Assembly (NCBI GenBank): GCA_012267605.1 | Contig: JAAXGF010000385.1 | Location: 1 to 6,749, forward strand | Source of the DNA: Alphaproteobacteria bacterium | GTDB taxonomy: Bacteria; Pseudomonadota; Alphaproteobacteria; JAAXGF01 | Direction: 5' to 3' | DNA length: 6,749 nt | In this document: positions 1 to 6,712 of the stretch, piece by piece | How positions within the stretch are numbered: position 1 is the first letter of the stretch | How the letters are laid out: every line of letters starts with the position of its first letter | Translations under genes and position numbers: made by a program | Notes under the pieces: model-generated | Database searches by the model: none | What the model was told of the DNA's origin: nothing | Seen by the model: only the letters and a program-made list of their open reading frames with translations

Positions 1-56
1 GGATCAGACCTGGGCAGTTACATTCGGACTTATTATTCGACCTTCGGGAAATAGAG

Positions 57-689
57 TCAGTCCAGGTCGGGACATAACTGTCGCGCGTCAGCTGCCGCAG
101 CCACGGGCGTGCCTGCCATGGCAGAACGAAGGATATCAAGGGCTTCGTCGCCGTCCCAATCTGCTGCGCCGCAATGGCGGCCCAGCTCTTGGCCCTCGGG
201 ATCAATAAGAATGGTTGTCGGCATTCCGCCAATTTGCAATTTGAAATACGATTTTTTGTCGAGCGCATTGTAATCGACGTAAACCTTGAGGTTTTCAAGC
301 TGATTGTCGGCATAATATTGGGTAGCCAATTCAACTTTCCGCTCGATCTTGCCAAAATCCTCGTTTAGCGCCACGACTTCGAATTCTGCGCCCCCCAGCT
401 TCGCTTGCAAATTATTGAGAGACGGCATTTCCTGAAGACATGGTATACAAAAGGTGGCCCACATGTTGAGCACCACCCATTTACCTCGAAAGTCTTCGAG
501 CGCTAAAGGTGTTCCCTGCTCATCGGTAAAGGCGATGTCCGTGAGTGGCCGGGGCTCCTTTGCCCAGGCGAAAGCCGGCGGCGGGTCTGCAACGCCGTTC
601 TCGCCGGCGAAGGCAAGGCTTGATTGCGGCACTGCCGCGAACAAAATTACAACAAGCCAACGCCTGGAAAGCTTGGCGAATTGGTACAT
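57..689 (-). CDS. tlpA: TlpA/ResA-type periplasmic thioredoxin-like thiol-disulfide protein
   Basis: Thioredoxin-fold protein expected to reduce or exchange disulfides in the periplasm, anchored or secreted by its N-terminus. With the ATG at 689 it has 210 residues. Residues 1-28 look like a signal peptide: basic RR at 9-10, a hydrophobic core, and an A-F-A cleavage site before G29. There is no lipobox cysteine. The thioredoxin domain covers about residues 45-195, with the active site WATFCIPC (C81, C84) and the cis-proline loop GMPTT (P157). A GAADWD segment near the C-terminus resembles a motif I associate with alphaproteobacterial TlpA proteins. An in-frame TTG at 710 would add 7 residues, but I prefer the ATG because TGGAG lies 6 nt upstream of it. 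Two extra cysteines (C173, C206) lie outside the active site. It is transcribed away from argH. The family is clear; the exact client protein is unknown (for example cytochrome oxidase, cytochrome c or an outer-membrane assembly factor). Confidence 0.9.
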   Translation of the reverse strand: MYQFAKLSRRWLVVILFAAVPQSSLAFAGENGVADPPPAFAWAKEPRPLTDIAFTDEQGTPLALEDFRGKWVVLNMWATFCIPCLQEMPSLNNLQAKLGGAEFEVVALNEDFGKIERKVELATQYYADNQLENLKVYVDYNALDKKSYFKLQIGGMPTTILIDPEGQELGRHCGAADWDGDEALDILRSAMAGTPVAAAADARQLCPDLD

Positions 690-791
690 AATTTTCTCCA
701 ACGAGGTCAAAATGAGCGCGAATTACTCGAGATCGGCGATTTGGCCGAGTTTCATTTTGCTTCGGTCACAACGATGTGAGTGACGTACACC
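690..791. promoter_or_regulatory. Divergent intergenic region between tlpA and argH
   Basis: These 102 bp separate two divergently transcribed genes, so they, or the beginnings of the genes themselves, must carry promoters for both directions. The region is more A+T-rich than the flanking genes. I could not find a convincing -35/-10 pair in either direction. The only symmetry seen is a short imperfect dyad, ACTCG at 725-729 and CGAGT at 746-750 with a 16-nt gap, which is too short to call an operator. The regulatory role is inferred from gene orientation alone. Confidence 0.4.
696..700 (-). promoter_or_regulatory. Ribosome binding site that decides the tlpA start
   Basis: Read on the minus strand, TGGAG is followed by a 6-nt spacer (AAAATT) and then the ATG at 689. 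This is a good Shine-Dalgarno match at normal spacing. The upstream in-frame TTG at 710 lies 5' of this site and has no comparable motif, so the site supports the shorter 210-residue protein with a conventional signal peptide. Confidence 0.6.
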
Positions 792-2207
792 ATGAATGAC
801 CATCCTTCATCATCCAGCCAGACCCCGCGCGTCAACCCCCTTTGGGGTGGGCGATTCTCCGCCGGCCCGGCGCAGGCCATGGAACAAATTAACGCATCGA
901 TCGATTTCGATAAGCGCCTTTATGCGCAGGACATCGCCGGCTCAAAGGCTCACTGCGCCATGTTGGTCGCAAAAGAGATCATTTCAAGGCAGGACGGTGA
1001 GGCAATTTCTTCGGGACTGGATGCGATCCAGCGGGAGATTGAGAACGGAACGTTCGTCTTCGAACACGCGCTGGAAGACATCCATATGAACATCGAATCG
1101 CGGCTTGCCGAGCGGATTGGCGACGCCGCCGGCCGATTGCACACGGCGCGCTCGCGAAACGATCAGGTGGCGACGGATCTGCGACTTTGGCTGCGTGACG
1201 CCATAGATTCCATCGATGCATCGACCAAGGACCTACAGCGTAGTTTGTTGGCTCGCGCCGAAGACCACGTCGCCACCGTCATGCCCGGTTTCACCCATCT
1301 GCAAGTCGCGCAACCAGTTACCTTTGGCCATCACATTATGGCGTATGTCGAGATGTTCGGCCGCGATCGGGAGCGGTTCGCCGATTGCCGAAAAAGGGTA
1401 AACGTATCGCCCTTGGGCGCCGGTGCTCTAGCCGGAACCTCGTTCCCAATCGACCGTGCGATGACTGCCAAAGAGCTTGGATTCAGCAGCGCTTGCGCGA
1501 ACTCGATGGACGGCGTATCCGACCGCGATTTCGTAGTCGAGTTCTTGTCGGGCGCAGCAATCTGCATTTCGCACATGGCGCGCCTTGCCGAGGAGATCGT
1601 TCTGTGGTCGAGCGACCAGTTCGGTTTTGTCTCGCTTGCCGAAGAATTCACTACGGGCTCATCGATCATGCCGCAGAAGCGCAATCCGGATGGCGCAGAA
1701 CTGGTCAGGGGAAAATCGGGGCGCGTAATTGGTGCATTGGTGTCTCTATTCGTCGCCATGAAGGCTCTGCCTCTCACTTATGCCAAGGACATGCAGGAAG
1801 ATAAGGAGCCGTTGTTCGACTCCGTTGATAGCTTGTCATTGTGCATTCAGGTAGTGACGGGCATGATCGAAAGTATGACCATCAATACAGATCGCATGGC
1901 TGCGGCTGCGGAAGCCGGTTACTCGACCGCCACCGACCTGGCTGATTGGTTGGTACGTAGCCTAGGACTGCCATTTCGCGAGGCACACGGGATCGTAGGC
2001 CGCGTCGTGCGACTCGCCGAGGAGCGTGGCTGTTCGCTCGCCGACCTGCCTTTAGACGATGTACGGCAAATCGAGCCTCGACTTTCATCGGCTGCGTTCG
2101 ATGTGTTGCGGGTGGAAGACGCGGTAGCCAGCCGCACGAGTTTTGGCGGCACTGCACCCGAACGGGTACGGGAAGCAATTGCAGCGGCGCGGGCGCGATA
2201 CCTTTGA
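792..2207 (+). CDS. argH: Argininosuccinate lyase
   Basis: Cytoplasmic enzyme of the fumarase/aspartase superfamily that splits argininosuccinate into arginine and fumarate, the last step of arginine synthesis. It works as a homotetramer with active sites built from three subunits. From the ATG at 792 it has 471 residues, close to the usual 460-470. Visible landmarks are the N-terminal NPLWGGRF, HTARSRNDQ (H117), the PGFTHLQVAQP segment with H169 as the likely catalytic-base region, and the flexible signature loop GSSIMPQKRNP at 289-299 with its catalytic serine. All three conserved superfamily regions are intact. An in-frame GTG at 780 would add four residues. Neither start has a strong ribosome binding site, with only a weak GTGAG at 776-780, so the start is uncertain by 12 nt. 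It is first in a four-gene operon, and its TGA overlaps the start of the next gene. The function is near certain. Confidence 0.97.
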   Translation: MNDHPSSSSQTPRVNPLWGGRFSAGPAQAMEQINASIDFDKRLYAQDIAGSKAHCAMLVAKEIISRQDGEAISSGLDAIQREIENGTFVFEHALEDIHMNIESRLAERIGDAAGRLHTARSRNDQVATDLRLWLRDAIDSIDASTKDLQRSLLARAEDHVATVMPGFTHLQVAQPVTFGHHIMAYVEMFGRDRERFADCRKRVNVSPLGAGALAGTSFPIDRAMTAKELGFSSACANSMDGVSDRDFVVEFLSGAAICISHMARLAEEIVLWSSDQFGFVSLAEEFTTGSSIMPQKRNPDGAELVRGKSGRVIGALVSLFVAMKALPLTYAKDMQEDKEPLFDSVDSLSLCIQVVTGMIESMTINTDRMAAAAEAGYSTATDLADWLVRSLGLPFREAHGIVGRVVRLAEERGCSLADLPLDDVRQIEPRLSSAAFDVLRVEDAVASRTSFGGTAPERVREAIAAARARYL

Positions 2208-2395
2208 GCGCGTGGTTCTTCGATACCTATCCCTCCAGAAAATCAACTGCGATACGGTTGGCGACGAGCTTGCTTCTCGTCTTCTTGCTCGCCAACCTCC
2301 TGGGGTGCGGCAAGAAGGCGCCGTTAGATCCTCCTCCCGTTGCCGGAATTAACGGGGGCGCGGTGGTCGCTGCACCCGGGGTCCCTCCGGCGTGA
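2204..2395 (+). CDS. lptM: Small LptM-like (YifL-type) lipoprotein
   Basis: Predicted 63-residue lipoprotein. After a basic n-region (R12, K13, R18) and a hydrophobic stretch (about 19-33) comes the lipobox LLGC with the lipidated cysteine C35. The mature part begins CGKKAPLDPPP, close to the CGxKGPL start typical of LptM (formerly YifL, the small-lipoprotein family matched by Pfam LPAM_2), with Ala in place of Gly. The remainder is a short Gly/Ala/Pro-rich tail, giving about 29 mature residues. In E. coli LptM binds the LptD/LptE LPS translocon and aids its oxidative maturation. Position supports the call: lptM-like genes commonly lie directly before lysA in Proteobacteria. The start is unusual: a TTG overlapping the argH stop as TTGA, with no visible Shine-Dalgarno sequence. 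It gives an n-region longer than typical for this family. The only later in-frame candidate noted, a TTG at 2258, would remove the positive charges. The lipoprotein is likely; LptM function is inferred. Confidence 0.8.
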   Translation: MSAWFFDTYPSRKSTAIRLATSLLLVFLLANLLGCGKKAPLDPPPVAGINGGAVVAAPGVPPA

Positions 2396-3684
2396 CCAGT
2401 TTCGTTTACCGAAATGGCGCGCTCAACGCCGAGCGGGTGCCACTTGGGCGCATCGCCAAAGAAGTCGGTACGCCGTTTTATTGTTATTCGACGGCGGCGC
2501 TCGGCGAAAGTTATGGCGCCTTCGCGGACGCCTTCGCGGATCGGCGGGCCACGATTTGCTACGCTTTAAAAGCCAACGCCAATTTGTCGGTCATCCGGAC
2601 ATTCGCCAACCTGGGTGCCGGTGCCGACGTTGTGTCTGGCGGCGAGCTACGTAGGGCCTTGGTCGGCGGAATCCCTGGTAAGAAAATTGTATTCTCGGGG
2701 GTCGGTAAGACACGCGACGAAATGGCCTTGGCACTAGACGCCGGCATTCTACAGTTCAATGTGGAATCGGTGCCCGAACTCGAGATCTTGAACGAGATCG
2801 CGAGTGAGCGGGATGAACCTGCGCCGGTGGCGCTCCGAATCAATCCTGACGTGGCCGCCAACACCCACGAGAAAATTGCCACCGGGACCCGGGACAGCAA
2901 ATTTGGGATCGACATAGAGCGAGCCCTAGAAGTGTATGCAAGCGCGCGGGAATTACCCGGAATCTCACTCCAGGGGATCGCCGTCCACATTGGTTCACAG
3001 CTGACGGATCTGGCGCCTTTCGAGGCGGCCTTCGACCGTATCGCGGACTTAGCCCGAAACCTTCTCGCGCGTGGCTTGCCGATGGTCCGACTCGATCTTG
3101 GCGGTGGGTTGGGAATTCGCTACGTCGACGAGGATCCGCCGGGGGTGAAGGCGTATGCTGAAATGGTTGGGCGCATATTTGCCGGCTTGGAGGTTGAATT
3201 CGTTTTCGAGCCCGGTCGCGCGCTGGTTGGCAACAGCGGAGTACTGGTGACTTCCGTACTGTATATTAAGGAAACTTCAGCGCGAACTTTTGTCGTCGTC
3301 GACGCCGCGATGAACGATTTGTTACGCCCTTCGCTTTATGGTGCTGATCACGCAATAACACCGGTCGCGGCTGTCGCGGATGACTCACCGCGTACCACGG
3401 TCGACGTTGTTGGCCCGGTATGTGAAACTGGCGACGTATTCGCCACGGCTCGCTCCTTACCACCATTGGCAAGTGGAGACCTGTTGGCTATCGGGTCAGC
3501 CGGCGCTTATGGGGCAGTCATGTCGTCGGCGTACAATACCCGCCCACCGGCAGCGGAGGTGCTCGTGAAAGACACGGCTTACGCGGTGGTCCGCGCTCGC
3601 GCAACCATCGATGATCTGCTAGCGCAAGATTCGTTGCCGGCCTGGCTCGCCCTTTCTAACGCGGGTGCCCGAGGCGCGGCATGA
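2392..3684 (+). CDS. lysA: Diaminopimelate decarboxylase
   Basis: Cytoplasmic PLP enzyme of fold type III (alanine racemase-like) that decarboxylates meso-diaminopimelate to lysine, the last step of lysine synthesis. Its substrate is also the peptidoglycan cross-linking amino acid. The 430 residues match the usual length. The PLP lysine is K60 in CYALKAN. VHIGSQ (198-203) and the glycine-rich LGGGLGI (236-242) form the cofactor phosphate pocket. EPGRALVGNSG begins at 273, and C344-E345-T-G-D is the conserved active-site CETGD donated across the dimer. GAYGAVMSSAYNTRPP near 371-386 is the usual C-terminal substrate and cofactor segment. No key residue is missing. It starts with a GTG that overlaps the lptM-like stop as GTGA and ends overlapping the next ATG as ATGA, so expression is probably coupled on both sides. 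Its TGA is at 3682-3684. The identification is secure. Confidence 0.97.
   Translation: MTSFVYRNGALNAERVPLGRIAKEVGTPFYCYSTAALGESYGAFADAFADRRATICYALKANANLSVIRTFANLGAGADVVSGGELRRALVGGIPGKKIVFSGVGKTRDEMALALDAGILQFNVESVPELEILNEIASERDEPAPVALRINPDVAANTHEKIATGTRDSKFGIDIERALEVYASARELPGISLQGIAVHIGSQLTDLAPFEAAFDRIADLARNLLARGLPMVRLDLGGGLGIRYVDEDPPGVKAYAEMVGRIFAGLEVEFVFEPGRALVGNSGVLVTSVLYIKETSARTFVVVDAAMNDLLRPSLYGADHAITPVAAVADDSPRTTVDVVGPVCETGDVFATARSLPPLASGDLLAIGSAGAYGAVMSSAYNTRPPAAEVLVKDTAYAVVRARATIDDLLAQDSLPAWLALSNAGARGAA
3671..3674 (+). promoter_or_regulatory. Ribosome binding site for the TIGR02302 gene
   Basis: GAGG lies inside the end of lysA, 6 nt before the ATG at 3681. The spacing is ideal and supports that ATG as the start. 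It also means this gene can recruit ribosomes itself, in addition to being coupled to lysA by the ATGA overlap. The lptM-like start lacks any such motif. Confidence 0.45.
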
Positions 3685-6155
3685 AACCCGATCCCGTTGA
3701 TCAAGTCCGTGAAGCGGCCGCGCGAAGGTTGTTGTTGGCGCAGCTGGCGATATTTTGGGAACGTTTGTGGCCGGCAATGTGGCCAGCGGTTTTCGTCAGC
3801 GGTTTGTTCATTTGCGCGACTTTGATCGGATTCTGGCAACGGGTGCCGGGAGTCCCGCATTTGGCTTTGTTGGTGCTGTTTGGGGCAGCTCTGTTAGCGG
3901 AGTTGATCCGTGGCTTCAAAAATTTCCGTTTGCCCGAAGGGGGGGACGGCAGGCGCCGTATCGAGCTGGCGAGTGGATTTAAACATCGTCCCTTGTCGGT
4001 CTTGGTCGATCGTCTGGCTTTGCCCGGCGACGATGCGGACGCACGCGGGATTTGGCAGGTCCACCAGACACGCATGGCGGAGAATGCGCAGAAAAACCTT
4101 CGTGTCGGCTACCCTTCTCCGTGTTTGGCTCGGCGAGATTCCCTGGGACTACGCGCGGCGCTATTTCTCGCGATGTTTGTTGCCTTCATTGCCGGCATCG
4201 AGGATGCTGATGAGCGCTTCGCGTACGCTCTCGCGCCCGAATTGACCGTCTTCGGGCCCGTCGATCGCGCTGAAATATCGATTTCGCTGACTCCGCCCGC
4301 ATATACCGGACAAGCTCCGATTTTTTTGACGTCTACACCATTGGCGGATGCTTCGAGTTTAGCCGATCAAAATGATGAGCCAATACCAGTATCGGCGCGG
4401 AGCGCGCTTATGGCACGTGTACATGGTGGGGATGGCATTCCTAGTTTGACCATAGACGAGCTCGTCGATTCCTTCACGGTGGTGGACAAAGCCAATTTCG
4501 AGATTGCGGCGACAATCGAACGGGGCGACCGAATATTGGTTACCCAAGGCGGGGAAACCTTGGGCGACTGGCCAGTCACGGTGGTACCCGATCGCCCACC
4601 TTCTGTCGCCTTCAGCAAGCCGCCGTTCGGGACGTATCGCCTGGCGACGAAGCTCGATTACGTGGCAGAGGATGACTATGGCGTTGTTGAAGGGCGAGCT
4701 ATTTTCGAACTCGCAGGCGGACCCGGCGATACAATGGAGCTCGCGCTGAATCTTGCCCGAACTGGTAGGCAGAGTTCAAAGGGTACCAGCTATTATGATC
4801 TCACTCCCCACCCCTGGGCCGGCCTGCCGGTAACCATCCGGCTTGAGGTCGTTGATGGGGCAGGACAAAGGGGAAGCAGCGAGCCGGCAGACTTCGTGCT
4901 TCCCGCGCGCTCATTCGCGCATCCCGTCGCGCGTGCAGTCGTCGACGAGCGCAGAAAGCTTGCTATCGACCCGAATGTGCGGCCGAATGTTGCCGTTGCC
5001 CTGGACGAGATTTCCAAGCGCTCAGCTGAGTATGATGAGAACCTGGGCGTTTTCTTGGCGCTGCGCCTCGCCTATGCCCAATTGGTGCGACACGCGGATA
5101 TCGCCACAATTGATCAAGTGCAGGATTTGTTGTGGCAAGTGGCCCTAGCAATCGAAGAAGGCCCTTTGGCTCTGGCGGAGCAAACGCTTCGCAGCGCAGT
5201 CCAAGCACTGATGGAAGCCCTCGGCGATGACAAAGTCGGAGATGCCGAACTGGATCAACAAATCGACGAGTTGCGTCGTGCAATTGACGAGTTCCTAACC
5301 GCCCTAGCCCAACAAGCGCTGCAGCAGCCCGGCCTGAATCCGCCGCAACCGGGCCAACAGTCAGCGGACCGCAATGATTTGCACGAGTTGCTCGATCAGG
5401 CGCGGGATCTGGCGCGAACAGGATCGCGGGAGGCAGCGCAGGATTTACTCTCCCAGCTGCAAGAATTTCTCGAGAGCTTGCAGGGTGGCAGCTTTGCCGG
5501 TATGCCCATGGGCGGGGAGATGGAACAAGGCATGGAATCTCTTCAAAATTTGGAAAACTTGATCGGCCAACAGGAGCAGCTTCTCGACCAAACCTTTCGT
5601 CAGGGTCAACGTCAGCCGGGCGGAATGGGACAGGGAGGTCAATCCGGCGGCCTCGGCAATCAGCCGCAAGGCAGTGCCGAACCAAGCGCAAACCAACAGG
5701 AGGCGTTGCGACAGATGCTGCGCGATCTCATGCTTGACATGGCCGACGGTGGAATTTCGGTGCCTCGGGAGTTGGGCCAAGCAGAGAAATCGATGGGACG
5801 TGCCGGCCGCGCCTTAAACCAAGGTCAGCCACGGCGGGCGACCCGCCCCCAGACCGAAGCTATCGATCAAATGCAGCAAAGCGCCCAAAGCATGCTCGAG
5901 TCGTTGATGTCGGCGTTTGAAGAGTCGGCCTCTGGTACACAGCTAACGTCCGGCCCGTTCTCCTCACCGCGCGACCCATTTGGACGCGGAATGGGTAATG
6001 AAGCATCTGACGACGGCACCGTTCGCATTCCGGACAAGAACCAATTGGAGCGAAGCCGAGCAATACTCAAGGAATTATACCGCCGGGCCGGACAAAGGAG
6101 CCGCCCACAAACTGAACGCGACTATATTGACAGACTATTGCGTCGCTTCCCCTAG
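3681..6155 (+). CDS. TIGR02302/DUF4175 family membrane-anchored periplasmic protein, function unknown
   Basis: 824 residues, matching the family norm of about 850 in Alphaproteobacteria. Three hydrophobic segments lie at about 32-51, 60-76 and 157-173. The basic N-terminus and the Arg/Lys-rich 78-155 loop suggest N-in topology, leaving about 650 residues in the periplasm. Residues about 185-410 look beta-rich and include LTPPAYTG (203-210) and AEDDYGV (329-335), motifs I associate with this family. From about 415 the protein is mostly helical, with a likely coiled coil at 520-600, then a Gln/Gly/Met-rich low-complexity stretch (about 600-670), another helical part, and a charged C-terminal helix pair from about 783 ending in RLLRRF. 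The start ATG has a GAGG site 6 nt upstream and overlaps lysA by 4 nt. No enzymatic motif is visible. An envelope role as scaffold or binding protein is inferred from topology and neighbours; the molecular function is unknown. The reading frame is intact. Confidence 0.92.
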   Translation: MKPDPVDQVREAAARRLLLAQLAIFWERLWPAMWPAVFVSGLFICATLIGFWQRVPGVPHLALLVLFGAALLAELIRGFKNFRLPEGGDGRRRIELASGFKHRPLSVLVDRLALPGDDADARGIWQVHQTRMAENAQKNLRVGYPSPCLARRDSLGLRAALFLAMFVAFIAGIEDADERFAYALAPELTVFGPVDRAEISISLTPPAYTGQAPIFLTSTPLADASSLADQNDEPIPVSARSALMARVHGGDGIPSLTIDELVDSFTVVDKANFEIAATIERGDRILVTQGGETLGDWPVTVVPDRPPSVAFSKPPFGTYRLATKLDYVAEDDYGVVEGRAIFELAGGPGDTMELALNLARTGRQSSKGTSYYDLTPHPWAGLPVTIRLEVVDGAGQRGSSEPADFVLPARSFAHPVARAVVDERRKLAIDPNVRPNVAVALDEISKRSAEYDENLGVFLALRLAYAQLVRHADIATIDQVQDLLWQVALAIEEGPLALAEQTLRSAVQALMEALGDDKVGDAELDQQIDELRRAIDEFLTALAQQALQQPGLNPPQPGQQSADRNDLHELLDQARDLARTGSREAAQDLLSQLQEFLESLQGGSFAGMPMGGEMEQGMESLQNLENLIGQQEQLLDQTFRQGQRQPGGMGQGGQSGGLGNQPQGSAEPSANQQEALRQMLRDLMLDMADGGISVPRELGQAEKSMGRAGRALNQGQPRRATRPQTEAIDQMQQSAQSMLESLMSAFEESASGTQLTSGPFSSPRDPFGRGMGNEASDDGTVRIPDKNQLERSRAILKELYRRAGQRSRPQTERDYIDRLLRRFP

Positions 6156-6298
6156 CTCGTCTCGAAGTTGAAAAACGGCAATACCTGCAAACCCCAGGAC
6201 AACCGTTCTCCCCAAAAAGTATCTTCGGTAACAAATACTTAGCCCGAAGCGCTCGATTTAGGGCGTGAAATTCAGAATAGCCACCCCATATACAACGT
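6156..6298. other. Intergenic spacer after the operon
   Basis: These 143 bp lie between the TIGR02302 stop and the next start. I found no strong rho-independent terminator. The best hairpin, CTTCGG (6223-6228) pairing with CCGAAG (6244-6249), has a 15-nt loop and no T-run after it. Termination here may be rho-dependent, or the transcript may read through. A weak promoter-like pair lies at its 3' end. Confidence 0.35.
6265..6294 (+). promoter_or_regulatory. Possible sigma-70-type promoter for the 6299 gene
   Basis: GTGAAA (6265-6270, four of six matches to TTGACA) is followed after 18 nt by TATACA (6289-6294, four of six matches to TATAAT). Transcription would begin at about 6300-6302, practically at the ATG, so the mRNA would be leaderless or nearly so. 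This agrees with the absence of a Shine-Dalgarno sequence before 6299. The matches are modest and could be chance in this A+T-rich spacer. Confidence 0.25.
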
Positions 6299-6712
6299 AT
6301 GCACGTCTTGGGTCCTGTTTCGGCCCTCGCGGTGCTATTGGTTGTGAGCCCCGTAGCGGCCGAACAAACCACCGCTGATCGCAGTGAAAGCGAATTAGCC
6401 AAAGTGGAGGCTTGGCTTCATGATGTCGCGATGACCCTGCGGATCAATTCAGATCCCGTGCTTCGCGCCATCCTTTGTCGTATTCCATTTCAACATTTTA
6501 CCCTTGAAGCATTGCACCTAGCCACCGGCGTGCCAAGGCAACGGCTTCTACGCGGGGCCGAACGATTGGCGGCGATGAATCTCGTTAGGCTGGAACCCGA
6601 CGAGGGCGAGTGGTTGTCGATCGTGCCGTATGACGGCGAAGTCGAGAAGAAAATGCGTGCCTGGGCCTATGATTGGTGTACCTCTGATGAATCGTGCGGA
6701 GTCACTTGGTAA
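6299..6712 (+). CDS. Putative exported winged-helix domain protein
   Basis: 137 residues. I cannot name the gene. Residues 1-21 read as a signal peptide: short n-region, hydrophobic core, and a V-A-A cleavage site before E22. About 48-112 resembles an ArsR-like winged helix: DPVLRAILCRI (first helix), FTLEALHLATG (second helix), VPRQRLLRGAERLAAMNLV (recognition-helix position), then a charged RLEPDEGEWLSIVP hairpin as the wing. The tail contains C127 and C133 (C-x5-C); a third cysteine is C60. The ATG at 6299 is the first start after an in-frame TAG at 6278 and lacks a ribosome binding site. Internal starts (GTG 6404, ATG 6431) would remove the signal peptide and give a cytoplasmic DNA-binding protein, but they also lack good sites. 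A transcription factor and a periplasmic protein reusing this fold are both possible. The gene has its own spacer and appears to be separate from the upstream operon. Confidence 0.65.
   Translation: MHVLGPVSALAVLLVVSPVAAEQTTADRSESELAKVEAWLHDVAMTLRINSDPVLRAILCRIPFQHFTLEALHLATGVPRQRLLRGAERLAAMNLVRLEPDEGEWLSIVPYDGEVEKKMRAWAYDWCTSDESCGVTW

Noticed and set aside
725..750. Dyad ACTCG...CGAGT between tlpA and argH as a regulator operator
   Set aside because: The arms are only 5 bp with a 16-nt gap and do not extend. Such symmetry is expected by chance.
1331..1777. 148-codon open frame on the minus strand
   Set aside because: It is fully antisense to the conserved core of argH, including the GSSIMPQKRNP loop, and has no domain or ribosome site.
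2518..2541. Tandem 12-bp repeat GCCTTCGCGGAC/T in lysA
   Set aside because: The 11-of-12 match encodes AFADAFAD, and FADAFA-like wording is common in alphaproteobacterial LysA. It is ordinary coding sequence and not an expanding repeat.
2559..2990. 143-codon open frame on the minus strand
   Set aside because: It is antisense to the PLP-binding part of lysA and has no recognisable motif; a shadow frame.
5478..5690. Gln/Gly/Met-rich stretch in the TIGR02302 gene as an inserted or repeat element
   Set aside because: Low-complexity Gln/Gly segments are a known property of this family, the frame is continuous, and there is no exact DNA repeat.
4963..5691. 242-codon open frame on the minus strand
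   Set aside because: It lies wholly inside the TIGR02302 gene, is Arg/Pro-rich with no recognisable domain, and is best explained as an antisense shadow of a G+C-rich gene.
6223..6249. Hairpin CTTCGG/CCGAAG as a rho-independent terminator
   Set aside because: The stem is 6 bp, the loop is 15 nt, and no U-tract follows.
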